This document shows positions 24,252-34,562 of a stretch of DNA of 64,000 bases, piece after piece. The DNA is taken from assembly GCF_022539505.1 (NCBI RefSeq), contig NC_061510.1, positions 276,354,330 to 276,418,329 of the forward strand. The letters are read 5' to 3'. Made by a program: the position numbers and the translations under genes. The notes beneath the pieces are model-generated. The model saw only the letters and a list, made by a program, of their open reading frames with translations, was not told the DNA's origin and did not search any database. Origin of the DNA: Lolium rigidum (Eukaryota; Streptophyta; Magnoliopsida; Poales; Poaceae). Position 1 is the stretch's first letter. Every line of letters begins with the position of its first letter.

Positions 24252-24282
24252 AGCCCGTGTAGTAGCACGGGTTGACGACTAG
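24252..24282 (+). terminator. Helitron 3' terminal hairpin and CTAG end
   Basis: Stem CCCGTG / CACGGG with loop TAGTAG, extended outward by a G-T and an A-T pair, then TTGACGA and CTAG (24279-24282). This is the rolling-circle termination signal of Helitrons. Confidence 0.9.
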
Positions 24283-24409
24283 TACATCTAATCCTTTGTT
24301 ACAGCAAGCCGGTGAGATTGACAACCTCACTGTTTCGTTGGGGCAAAGTACTTTGGTTGTGTTGTGCAGGTTCCACGTTGGCGCCGGAATCCCTGGTGTT
24401 GCGCCGCAC
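24283..24409 (+). repeat. Element C 3' LTR, middle segment
   Basis: Resumes the LTR after the Helitron (TACATCTAATCC ... GCGCCGCAC) and is cut by element D. Its last five bases, CGCAC (24405-24409), are the left target-site duplication of D. Confidence 0.9.
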
Positions 24410-26116
24410 TGATACGTCTCCGACGTATCGATAATTTCTTATGTTCCATGCCACATTATTGATGATATCTACATGTTTTATGCACATTATATGTCATATT
24501 TATGCGTTTTCCAGAACTAACCTATTGACGAGATGCCGAAGGGCCAGTTCTCGTTTTCTCGCTGTTTTTGGTTCCGTAAATCCTAGTAAGGAAATATTCT
24601 CGGAATCGGACGAAATCAAGACCCAAAGATCCTATTTTGCCCGGAAGCATCCAGAACACCCGAGAACCGCCAGAGAGGGGGCACAGGCCCACGGGACCAT
24701 AGGCCGGCGCGGCCTGGGTGTGGCCCGCGCCACCCTATGGTGCCGCCGCCTCTTCGACACACTGACGCCGCCTCTTCGCCTATAAGAAGCCCCTGGACCT
24801 AAAACCTCGATACGAAAAAGCCACGGTACGAGAAACCTTCCAGAGCCGCCGCCATCGCGAAGCCAAGATCTGGGGGACATGAGTCTCTGTTCCGGCACCC
24901 TGCCGGAGCGGGGAAGTGCCCCCGGAAGGCTCCTCCATCGACACCACCGCCATCTCCATCAACGCTGCTCGTCTCCCATGAGGAGGGAGTAGTTCTCCAT
25001 CGAGGCTCGGGGCTGTACCGGTAGCTATGTGGTTCATCTCTCTCCTATGTACTTCAATACAATAATCTCATGAGCTCCCTTACATGATTGAGATTCATAT
25101 GATGATGCTTGTAATCTAGATGTCATTGTGCTAGTCAAGTGAATTTTACTTATGTGATCTCCGGAGACTCCTTGTCCCTCGTGTGTAAAGGTGACAGTGT
25201 GTGCACCGTGTGGGTCTCTTAGGCTATATTTCACAGAATACTTGTTCACTGTTATGAATGGCGTAGTGAAGTGCTTATTTATATCTCTTTATGATTGCAA
25301 TGTGTTTTGTATCACAATTTATCTATGTGCTACTCTAGTGATGTTATTAAAGTAGTTTTATTCCTCCCCGCACGGTGTAATGGTGACAAGTGTGTGCATC
25401 CGTGTTAGTACTTGGCGTATGCTATGATCATGATCTCTTGTAGATTGTGAAGTTAACTATTGCTATGATAGTATTGATGTGATCTATTCCTCCTACATAG
25501 TGTGAAGGTGACAGTGTGCATGTTGTGTTAGTACTTGGTTTAGTCGTGTTGATCTTTTATGCACTCTAAGGTTATTTAAATATGAACATTGAATTGTGGA
25601 GCTTGTTAACTCCGGCATTGAGGGTTCGTGTAATCCTACGCAATGTGTTCATCATCCAACAAGAGTGTAGAGTATGCATCTATCTATTCTGTTATGTGAT
25701 CAAAGTTGAGAGTGTCCACTAGTGAAAGTCTAAATCCCTAGGCCTTGTTCCTAAATACTGCTATCGATGCTTCTTTACTGTTTTACTGCGTTACTACTGC
25801 TACCATATTACCACCATCAACTACACGCCAGCAAGCTATTTTCTGGCGCCGTTACTACTGCTCATATTCATTCATACCACCTGTATTTCACTATCTCTTC
25901 GCCGAACTAGTGCACCTATTAGGTGTGTTGGGGACACAAGAGACTTCTTGCTTTGTGGTTGCAGGGTTGCATGAGAGGGATATCTTTGACCTCTTCCTCC
26001 CCGAGTTCGATAAACCTTGGGTGATCCACTTAAGGGAAAGTTGCTGCTGTTCTACAAACCTCTCGCTCTTGGAGGCCCAACACCGTCTACAAGAATAGAA
26101 GCTCCCGTAGACATCA
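24410..26116 (+). repeat. Element D 5' LTR (1707 bp)
   Basis: The first ~170 bp match the element C type LTR; the rest is different. A TATA-like TATAAGAAG lies at 24781-24789 after a GC-rich block. At 25822-25853 the LTR contains CTACACGCCA, then AAGCTATTTT and CTGGCGCCGTT, which looks like an older LTR end plus primer site now embedded in the LTR. The LTR ends GTAGACATCA. Confidence 0.9.
24781..24789 (+). promoter_or_regulatory. TATA-like box in the element D LTR
   Basis: TATAAGAAG downstream of a GC-rich block. The same sequence is at 29951-29959 in the other LTR. It is a plausible start signal for the element's transcript. Confidence 0.45.
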
Positions 26117-26276
26117 AGCTATTTTCTAGCGCCGTTGCCGGGGAGGAAAGGTAAAAGGTACTCACACTCCGGATCTCGGCTACTAAGCTATTTTCGCCGT
26201 TGTAAGTACTCGAAGCTATTTCCTTTAGATCCCGCAATTGCATCTTTTTGTTTCTTGTTTACACTAGTTAGGCATA
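26117..26276 (+). other. Element D primer site and leader
   Basis: The primer site at 26127-26144 reads TAGCGCCGTTGCCGGGGA, with one change (TGG to TAG) in the part that pairs with the tRNA CCA end. A further degenerate copy (AAGCTATTTTCGCCGTTG) lies at about 26187-26204. Confidence 0.75.
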
Positions 26277-26993
26277 ATGGACAAAAATGAGCTTCTTATT
26301 CTATTTCCTGAGTTAAGACATGGATGGTTTGATCCGAAAATTAAAAAACCCATGGAACATATTAGCATGAATACTTTGAATACCATTGTTGCTAATGATA
26401 TGGAAAATTCTAAGCTTGGGGAAGCTGGTTTTCATGATCTTTTTAGTCCCCCAAGCATTGAGGAGAAAATTTACTTTGATGATACTTTGCCTCCTATTTA
26501 TGATGATTATAATGATAGTGGTCTTTTGGTGCCACCTACTATGGAGAGTAAATTTTGTTGTGATTATACTATGCCTCCTACACTTGATGAGAATAATAAT
26601 GATAGCTACTTTGTTGAATTTGCTCCCACTACAACTAATAAAATTAATTATGCTTATGTGGAGAGTAATAATTTTATGCATGAGACTCATGATAAGAATG
26701 TTTCATTTGATAGTTATATTGTTGAGTTTTCTCATGTTGCTACTGAAAGTTATTATGAGAGAGGAAAATATGGTTGTAGAAATTTTCATGTTACTAAAAC
26801 ACCTCTCTATGTGCTGAAATTTTTGAAGCTACACTTGTTTTATCTTCCTATGCTTGTCACTTTGCTCTTCATGAACTTGTTTATTTACAAGATTCCTATG
26901 CATAGGAAGCATGTTAGACTTAAATGTGTTTTGAATTTGCCTCTTGATGCTCTCTTTTGCTTCAAATACTATTTCTTGCGAGTGCATCATTAA
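26277..26993 (+). CDS. Unknown 238-aa ORF of element D with a hydrophobic C-terminal segment
   Basis: The intact ORF starts MDKNELLILFPELRHGW, 132 bases after the primer site, and is the only sizeable sense ORF in D. Residues 1-160 are acidic, Asn- and Tyr-rich and contain an imperfect repeat: a (D/Y)T(L/M)PP motif followed by a D/N-rich run (about residues 69-82 and 97-111). Residues about 185-205 (LHLFYLPMLVTLLFMNLFIY) are hydrophobic enough for one membrane span, followed by the basic stretch KIPMHRKHVRLK. There is no N-terminal signal peptide, gag domain, zinc knuckle or protease motif. It occupies the place of gag. The function is unknown; membrane targeting or an envelope-like role is speculation. 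The intact frame in a young element argues that it is not simple debris. Confidence 0.7.
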   Translation: MDKNELLILFPELRHGWFDPKIKKPMEHISMNTLNTIVANDMENSKLGEAGFHDLFSPPSIEEKIYFDDTLPPIYDDYNDSGLLVPPTMESKFCCDYTMPPTLDENNNDSYFVEFAPTTTNKINYAYVESNNFMHETHDKNVSFDSYIVEFSHVATESYYERGKYGCRNFHVTKTPLYVLKFLKLHLFYLPMLVTLLFMNLFIYKIPMHRKHVRLKCVLNLPLDALFCFKYYFLRVHH

Positions 26994-29581
26994 AACTGCT
27001 GAGCCCATCTTAATGGCTAAAAAGAAAGAACTTCTTGGGAGATAACCCATGTGTTATTTTGCTACAGTATTTTGTTTTATATTTGTGTCTTGGAAGTTGT
27101 TTAATACTGTAGCAACCTCTCCTTATATTAGTTTTGTGTTTTGTTGTGCCAAGTAAAGTCTTTGATAGTAAAGTGAATACTAGATTTGGATTACTGCGCA
27201 GAAATGATTTCTTTGCTCGTCACGAATCTGGGTCTAATTCTCTGTAGGTAACTCAGTAAAATTAAGCCAATTTACGTGAGTGATCCTCGATATGTACGCA
27301 ACTTTCATTAAATTTGGGAATTTTCATTTGAGCAAGTCTCGGTGCCTCAATAAAATCCATCTTTACGGACTGTTCCGTTTTGACAGCATTCTGCCTTTTA
27401 TTTCGCATTGCCTCTTTTGCTATGTTGGATGAATTTCTTTGATCCATTAATGTCCAGTAGCTTTATGCAATGTCCAGAAGTGTTAAGAATGATTGTGTCA
27501 CCTCTGAACACGTTAATTTTTATTGTGCACTAACCCTCTAATGAGTTGTTTCGAGTTTGGTGTGGAGGAAGTTTTCAAGGGTCAAGAGAGGAGGATGATA
27601 TACTATGATCAAGAAGAGTGAAGAATTCTAAGCTTGGGGATGCCCCGGTGGTTCACCCCTGCATATTTCAAGAAGACTCAAGCATCTAAGCTTGGGGATG
27701 CCCAAGGCATCCCCTTCTTCATCGACAAATTATCAGGTTCCTTCTCTTGAAACTATATTTTTATTCGGCCACATCTTATGTACTTTACTTGGAGCGTCTG
27801 TGTGCTTTTATTTTTGTTTTGTTATTTTCATTCTCTGAATAAATACATGCTTGTGTGGGAGAGAGACACGCTCCGCTGGTTCATATGAACACATGTGTTC
27901 TTAGCTCTTAATTTTCATGGCGAAGGTTCAAACTGCTTCGTTAATTGTTATATGGTTGGAATTGGAAAATGCTACATGTAGTAATTGCTATAATGTCTTG
28001 GATAATGTGATACTTGGCAATTGTTGTGCTCATGTTTAAGCTCTTGCATCATATACTTTGCACCCATTAATGAAGAAACACTTAGAGCTTGCTAATTTGG
28101 TTTGCATATTTGGTTTCTCTAGAGTCTAGATAACATCTAGTATTGAGTTTTGAACAACAAGGAAGACGGTGTAGAGTCTTATAATGTTTACAATATGTCT
28201 TTTATGTGAGTTTTGCTGCACCGTTCATCCTTGTGTTTGTTTCAAATAACCTTGCTAGCCTAAACCTTGTATCGAGAGGGAATACTTCTCATGCATCCAA
28301 AATCCTTGAGCCAACCACTATGCCATTTGTGTCCACCATACCTACCTACTACATGGTATTTATCCGCCATTCCAAAGTAAATTGCTTGAGTGCTACCTTT
28401 AAAATTCCATCATTCACCTTTGCAATATATAGCTCATGGGACAAATAGCTTAAAAACTATTGTGGTATTGAATATGTACTTATGCACTTTATCTCTTATT
28501 AAGTTGTTTGTTGTGCGATAACCATGCTTCTGGGGACGCCATCAACTATTCTTTGTTGAATATCATGTGAGTTGCTATGCATGTCCATCTTGTCTGAAGT
28601 AAGAGAGATCTTCCACCTTAATGGTTGGAGCATGCATATTGTTAGAGAAGAACATTGGGCCGCTAACTAAAGCCATGATTCATGGTGGAAGTTTCAGTTT
28701 TGGACATATATCCTCAATCTCATATGAGAATACTAATTGTTGCCACATGCTTATGCATTAAAGAGGAGTCCATTATCTGTTGTCCATGTTGTCCCGGTAT
28801 GGATGTCTAAGTTGAGAATAATCAAAAGCGAGAAATCCAAAATGCGAGCTTTCTCCTTAGACCTTTGTACATGCGGCATGGAGGTACCCCTTTGTGACAC
28901 TTGGTTAAAACATGTGTATTGCGATGATCCGGTAGTCCAAGCTAATTAGGACAAGGTGCGGGCACTATTAGTATACTATGCATGAGGCTTGCAACTTGTA
29001 AGATATAATTTACATAACTCATATGCTTTATTACTACCATTGATAAAATTGTTTTATGTTTTCAAAATAAAAGCTCTAGCACAAATATAGCAATCGATGC
29101 TTTTCCTCTGCGAAGGACCATTCTTTTACTTTTATGTTGAGTCGGTTCACCTATTTCTCTCCACCTCAGGAAGCAAACACTTGTGTGAACTGTGCATTGA
29201 TTCTTACATACTTGCTTATTGCACTTGTTATATTGCTTTGCATTGACAATTATCCATGAGATATACATGTTACAAGTTGAAAGCAACCGCTGAAACTTAA
29301 TCTTCCATTGTGTTGCTTCAATGTCTTTACTTTAAATTATTGCTTTATGAGTTAACTCTTATGCAAGACTTATTGATGCTTGTCTTGAAGTACTATTCAT
29401 GAAAAGTCTTTGCTTTATGATTCACTTGTTTACTCATGTCATTACCATTGTTTTGATCGCTGCATTCATTACATATGTTTACAAATAGTATGATCAAGGT
29501 TATGATGGCATGTCACTCCAGAAATTATCTTTGTTTATCGTTTACCTGCTCGGGACGAGCAGAAACTAAGCTTGGGGATGC
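26994..29581 (+). other. Element D 3' non-coding region with polypurine tract
   Basis: A shortened form of the post-ORF fold (TGGGAGATAACCCA, 27036-27049) is followed by the 3' region shared with B, C, E and F. TAAGCTTGGGGATGC lies at 27629-27643 and 27687-27701 and again next to the LTR (about 29567-29581). The middle copy forms a 9-bp hairpin (27694-27714). An 80-codon ORF occurs at 28206-28448. Confidence 0.7.
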
Positions 29582-31283
29582 TGATACGTCTCCGACGTAT
29601 CGATAATTTCTTATGTTCCATGCCACATTATTGATGATATCTACATGTTTTATGCACATTATATGTCATATTTATGCGTTTTCCGGAACTAACCTATTGA
29701 CGAGATGCCGAATGGCCAGTTCCTGTTTTCTGCTGTTTTTGGTTCCAGAAATCCTAGTAAGGAAATATTCTCGGAATCGGACGAAATCAGGACCCAGCAT
29801 CCTATTTTGCCCGGAAGCATCCAGAACACCCGAGAACCGCCAGAGAGGGGGCACAGGCCCACGGGACCATAGGCCGGCGCGGCCTGGGTGTGGCCCGCGC
29901 CACCCTATGGTGCCGCCGCCTCTTCGACCCTCTGACGCCGCCTCTTCGCCTATAAGAAGCCCCTGGACCTAAAACCTCGATACGAAAAAGCCACGGTACG
30001 AGAAACCTTCCAGAGCCGCCGCCATCGCGAAGCCAAGATCTGGGGGACAGGAGTCTCTGTTCCGGCACCCTGCCGGAGCGGGGAAGTGCCGCCGGAAGGC
30101 TCGTCCATCGACACCACCGCCATCTCCATCAACGCTGCTGTCTCCCATGAGGAGGGAGTAGTTCTCCATCGAGGCTCGGGGCTGTACCGGTAGCTATGTG
30201 GTTCATCTCTCTCCTATGTACTTCAATACAATAATCTCATGAGCTCCCTTACATGATTGAGATTCATATGATGATGCTTGTAATCTAGATGTCATTGTGC
30301 TAGTCAAGTGAATTTTACTTATGTGATCTCCGGAGACTCCTTGTCCCACGTGTGTAAAGGTGACGAGTGTGTGCACCGTGTGGGTCTCTTAGGCTATATT
30401 TCACGAATACTTGTTCACCGTTATGAATGGCGTAGTGAAGTGCTTATTTATATCTCTTTATGATTGCAATGTGTTTTGTATCACAATTTATCTATGTGCT
30501 ACTCTAGTGATGTTATTAAAGTAGTTTTATTCCTCCTGCACGGTGTAATGGTGATAGTGTGTGCATCCGTGTTAGTACTTGGCGTATGCTATGATCATGA
30601 TCTCTTGTAGATTGTGAAGTTAACTATTGCTATGATAGTATTGATGTGATCTATTCCTCCTACATAGTGTGAAGGTGACAAGTGTGCATGTTGTGTTAGT
30701 ACTTGGTTTAGTCGTGTTGATCTTTTATGCACTCTAAGGTTATTTAAATATGAACATTGAATTGTGGAGCTTGTTAACTCCGGCATTGAGGGTTCGTGTA
30801 ATCCTACGCAATGTGTTCATCATCCAACAAGAGTGTAGAGTATGCATCTATCTATTCTGTTATGTGATCAAAGTTGAGAGTGTCCACTAGTGAAAGTCTA
30901 AATCCCTAGGCCTTGTTCCTAAATACTGCTATCGATGCTTGTTTACTGTTTTACTGCGTTACTACTGCTACCATATTACCACCATCAACTACACGCCAGC
31001 AAGCTATTTTCTGGCGCCGTTACTACTGCTCATATTCATTCATACCACCTGTATTTCACTATCTCTTCGCCGAACTAGTGCACCTATTAGGTGTGTTGGG
31101 GACACAAGAGACTTCTTGCTTTGTGGTTGCAGGGTTGCATGAGAGGGATATCTTTGACCCCTTCCTCCCTGAGTTCGATAAACCTTGGGTGATCCACTTA
31201 AGGGAAACTTGCTGCTGTTCTACAAACCTCTGCTCTTGGAGGCCCAACACTGTCTACAAGAATAGAAGCTCCCGTAGACATCA
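29582..31283 (+). repeat. Element D 3' LTR (1702 bp)
   Basis: Partner of 24410-26116, including the embedded primer-site fossil (30990-31021). Followed by target-site duplication CGCAC. Confidence 0.92.
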
Positions 31284-31288
31284 CGCAC

Positions 31289-31436
31289 GACATCCCGCCG
31301 CCATCAACCTTCAACGTGCTTCTTGGCTCCTCCTGGTTCGATAAACCTTGGTTTCTTTCTGAGGGAAAACTTGCTGCTGTACGCATCATACCTTCCTCTT
31401 GGGGTTCCCAACGAACGTGTGAGTTACACGCCATCA
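31289..31436 (+). repeat. Element C 3' LTR, last segment
   Basis: Continues the element C LTR after element D (ACATCCCGCCGCC ... CACGCCATCA). After it, TGGCC leads back into the LTR of element E. Confidence 0.9.
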
Positions 31437-31708
31437 TGGCCCCACTTCGTTTCCTCTTCGGACTTCTGGAAGCTTCGTGTAAAAATAGGACCCTGGGCGT
31501 TGATTTCGTCCAATTCCGAGAATATTTCTTTTGTAGGATTTCTGAAATCAAAAACAGCAGAAAACAGCAACTGGCTCTTCGGCATCTCGTCAATAGGTTA
31601 GTGCCGGAAAATGCATAATAATGACATATAATGTGTATAAAACATGTGAGTATCATCATAAAAGTAGCATGGAACATAAGAAATTATAGATACGTTTGAG
31701 ACGTATCA
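31437..31708 (-). repeat. Element E 3' LTR, inner fragment
   Basis: Matches 61667-61929 of the 5' LTR closely. The terminus in element sense is TGATACGTCTCAAACGTATC. Confidence 0.88.
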
Positions 31709-31997
31709 AGCATCCCCAAGCTTAATTCCTACTCGCCCTCGAGTAGGTAAACGATAACAAAGATAATTTCTGAAGTGACATGCTATCATAATCTTGATCA
31801 TACTATTGTAAAGCATATGAGATGAATGCAGCGATTCGAAGCAATGATGAAGATAATGAGTAAACAAATGAATCATATAGCAAAGACTTTTCATGAATAA
31901 TACTTTCAAGACAAGCATCAATAAGACTTGCATAAGAGTTACTCATAAAGCAATAGATTCAAAGTAAAGGTATTGAAGCAACACAAAGGAAGATATA
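31709..31997 (-). other. Element E interior next to the 3' LTR
   Basis: Begins with the polypurine tract AGCATCCCCAAGCTTA and matches the shared 3' region. It ends with ATATA (31993-31997), the left target-site duplication of element G. Confidence 0.85.
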
Positions 31998-32964
31998 TGT
32001 AATATCCCAGGTATTGGGGTTACAAAAATAGAGGAAACAGATGTGTGCATTGCATTCATGCATAGAATATCTGGGGAATTTTCGCGCTTTAAAGTAAAAC
32101 GATCCACGATGATCGAAGTTCCACTTGACCTTGGTGGAATTGAAGTAGCTCATCAAGTCAAGCGCTATAAACCTCAATGTGACTTTGATAAAAACCTTGT
32201 TTTGGGTAGAGATGATTTGATCTAAGGGGTTAGATGAAATGGAACTAATAATCAACACAATAACACTTTACTCAATTATCAACTACTTGATCATACAACA
32301 GATCATAATATGGTAATCATTGCCATAACCTAAGAACATTTATTCAATTATAAATCAAGTAACAAGAACTGGAGAAACTATTCTTCACTTATCTTTTCCA
32401 TGTCTTAAACTAATACTTAATCCTACCATGAACCTCATGGTGTTCATTTTACTTCATTATTGGAAACATAACAAGAAGACCAACCCTATAATTATATATA
32501 TTTCTATTCCAAGATATTATATTCAAACCATCATCTTTAAGAGAAACCTAGGATATGTTCCAAGACATTTTCCAGAGAGAGAACCCATTTATTTTAACCA
32601 TAAATATTGGTGACTACATAATTATCTTTGGAGAATAACCTTAGGTTAGTAGTGAAGTCCTTCCCAAGTGAGAGAGCCCATTCATATCAATTCTAGCTTT
32701 ACCTATTGATGAATAAAGGACAATCTTTGAACTAAAGTATTGGGTTGTAAACCATTTCATCTTGGAGTGGTGAGATAACCAAATACCAAGTGGAATAAGA
32801 CTATATCCATGAATTAGTGAAATAAGGAGTGGATTAATCCAACTAAGTTAGACAATTGAATCTTTAGCTCGGCAACCTAAATAAATATTAGGAGTACACC
32901 ATAAACCCTAAGAACTTGAGGTAGAGATATTAAGAACAAGTGGATCATGTCTAATCATGATCAT
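31998..32964 (+). repeat. Element G 5' LTR, first segment
   Basis: Matches 49338-51604 of the other LTR, minus the LINE. It ends with ATCAT (32960-32964), the left duplication of element F. A/T-rich, no ORF of interest. Confidence 0.92.
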
Positions 32965-34562
32965 TGATGGCGTGTATTTCACACGTTTGTTGGGCAACCC
33001 CAAGAGGAAGGTATGATGCGCACAGCAGCAAGTTTTCCCTCAGAAAGAAACCAAGGTTTATCGAACCAGGAGGAGCCAAGAAGCACGTTGAAGGTTGATG
33101 GCGGCGGGATGTAGTGCGGCGCAACACCGGAGATTCCGGCGCCAACGTGGAACCTGCACAACACAACCAAAGTACTTTGCCCCAACGAAACGAGTGAGGT
33201 TGTCAATCTCACCGAGCTTGCTGTAACAAAGGATTAACCGTATTGTGTGGAAGATGATTGTTTGCGAGAGAAAATAGTAAAAACAAGTATTGCAGCAGAT
33301 TTGTATTTCAGTATTAAAGAATGGACCGGGGTCCATAGTTCACTAGAGGTGTCTCTCCCATAAGATAAAAGCATGTTGGGTGAACAAATTACAGTCGGGC
33401 AATTGACAAATAGAGAGGGCATAACAATGCACATACATGACATGATAAGTATAGTGAGATTTAATTGGGCATTACGACAAAGTACATAGACCGCCATCCA
33501 ACTGCATCTATGCCTAAAAAGTCCACCTTCAGGTTATCATCCGAACCCCCTCCAGTATTAAGTTGCTAACAACAGACAATTGCATTAAGTATGGTGCGTA
33601 ATGTAATCAACAACTACATCCTTGGACATAGCGCCAATGTTTTATCCCTAGTGGCAACAGCACAACACAACCTTAGAACTTTCTGTCACTGTCCCAGGTG
33701 TCAATGCAGGCATGAACCCACTATCGAGCATAAATACTCCCTTTTGGAGTTAAAAGTAAAAACTTGGCCAGAGCCTCTACTAGTAACGGAGAGCATGCAA
33801 GATCATAAACAACACATATGTAATAACTTGATAATTAACATGACATGGTATTCTCTATCCATCGGATCCCGACAAACACAACATAGAGTATTACGGATAG
33901 ATGATCTTGATCATGTTAGGCAGCTCACAAGATCCAACAATGAAGCACAATGAGGAGAAGACAACCATCTAGCTACTGCTATGGACCCATAGTCCAGGGG
34001 TGAACTACTCACTCATCACTCCGGAGGTGACCATGGCGGTGTAGAGTCCTCCGGGAGATGAATCCCCTCTCCGGCAGGGTGCCGGAGGAGATCTCCTGAA
34101 TCCCCCGAGATGGGATCGGCGGCGGCGGCGTCTCGGTAAGGTTTTCCGTATCGTGGTTTTTCGCCTCGGGGGTTTCGCGACGGAGGCTTTAAGTAGGCGG
34201 AAGGGCGAGTCGGGGCCCGACGAGGGGGCCACACCATAGGGCGGCGCGGGCCCCCTAGGACGCGCCGCCTTGTGGTGTCGCCACCTCATGGCCCCACTTC
34301 GTATGTTCTTCGGTCTTCCGGAAGCTCCGTGGAAAAATAGGCCCACTGGGTCTTCGTTTCGTCCAATTCCGAGAATATTTCGTTACTAGGATTTCGAAAC
34401 CAAAAACAGCGGAAAACGAGGAACCGGCACTTCGGCATCTTGTTAATAGGTTAGTTCCGAGAAAATGCACGAATATGACATAAAGTGTGCATAAAACATG
34501 TAGGTATCATCAATAATATGGCATAGAACATAAGAAATTATCGATACGTCGGAGACGTATCA
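32965..34562 (-). repeat. Element F 3' LTR (1598 bp)
   Basis: TGATGGCGTG ... GACGTATCA on the + strand; same subfamily as the element B LTR. The polypurine tract abuts its right side. Confidence 0.93.

Larger units (their letters stand above)
21705..24282 (+). mobile_element. Non-autonomous Helitron (2578 bp)
   Basis: The insertion begins TCTTATATTTACTAATTGG and ends CTAG. Removing it rejoins the interrupted LTR as CACACTA plus TACATCTAATCC, agreeing with the uninterrupted LTRs, so it sits precisely between A and T with no duplication, the Helitron rule. A hairpin lies 7 bases before CTAG: CCCGTG (24254-24259) with CACGGG (24266-24271). No Rep/helicase ORF is present. The ORFs at 22031-22381 and 22504-22854 (both -) have no recognised relatives. 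The interior contains a 109-bp direct repeat and a second diverged repeat pair. Confidence 0.9.
24410..31283 (+). mobile_element. Element D: complete LTR retrotransposon carrying an unknown ORF (6874 bp)
   Basis: LTRs 24410-26116 and 29582-31283 flank a 3.47-kb interior. The 5-bp duplication CGCAC (24405-24409 and 31284-31288) proves a complete insertion into the element C LTR. The LTRs differ by a few substitutions plus indels at CAG/CTG sites, so it is young. It has a primer site, one ORF, the shared 3' region and the polypurine tract, but no gag, protease, RT or integrase. Confidence 0.93.
15184..31436 (+). mobile_element. Element C: gag-protease LTR retrotransposon interrupted by a Helitron and element D
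   Basis: In order: last 236 bp of the 5' LTR, primer site, leader, broken gag-protease, 2.6-kb 3' region, polypurine tract, and a 3' LTR in three pieces. The pieces (20383-21704, 24283-24409, 31289-31436) join to about 1.6 kb with no loss, matching the LTRs of B and F. The element sits inside the LTR of element E: the bases after it (TGGCC...) continue E's LTR as seen at 61670. Its 5' end is lost, so the duplication cannot be checked. There is no RT or integrase. Confidence 0.85.

Noticed and set aside
26313..26817. Antisense and shifted ORFs over the element D ORF
   Set aside because: Low-complexity Ile/Met/Leu translations caused by the A/T-rich sense frame; D has a defined sense strand from primer site and polypurine tract.
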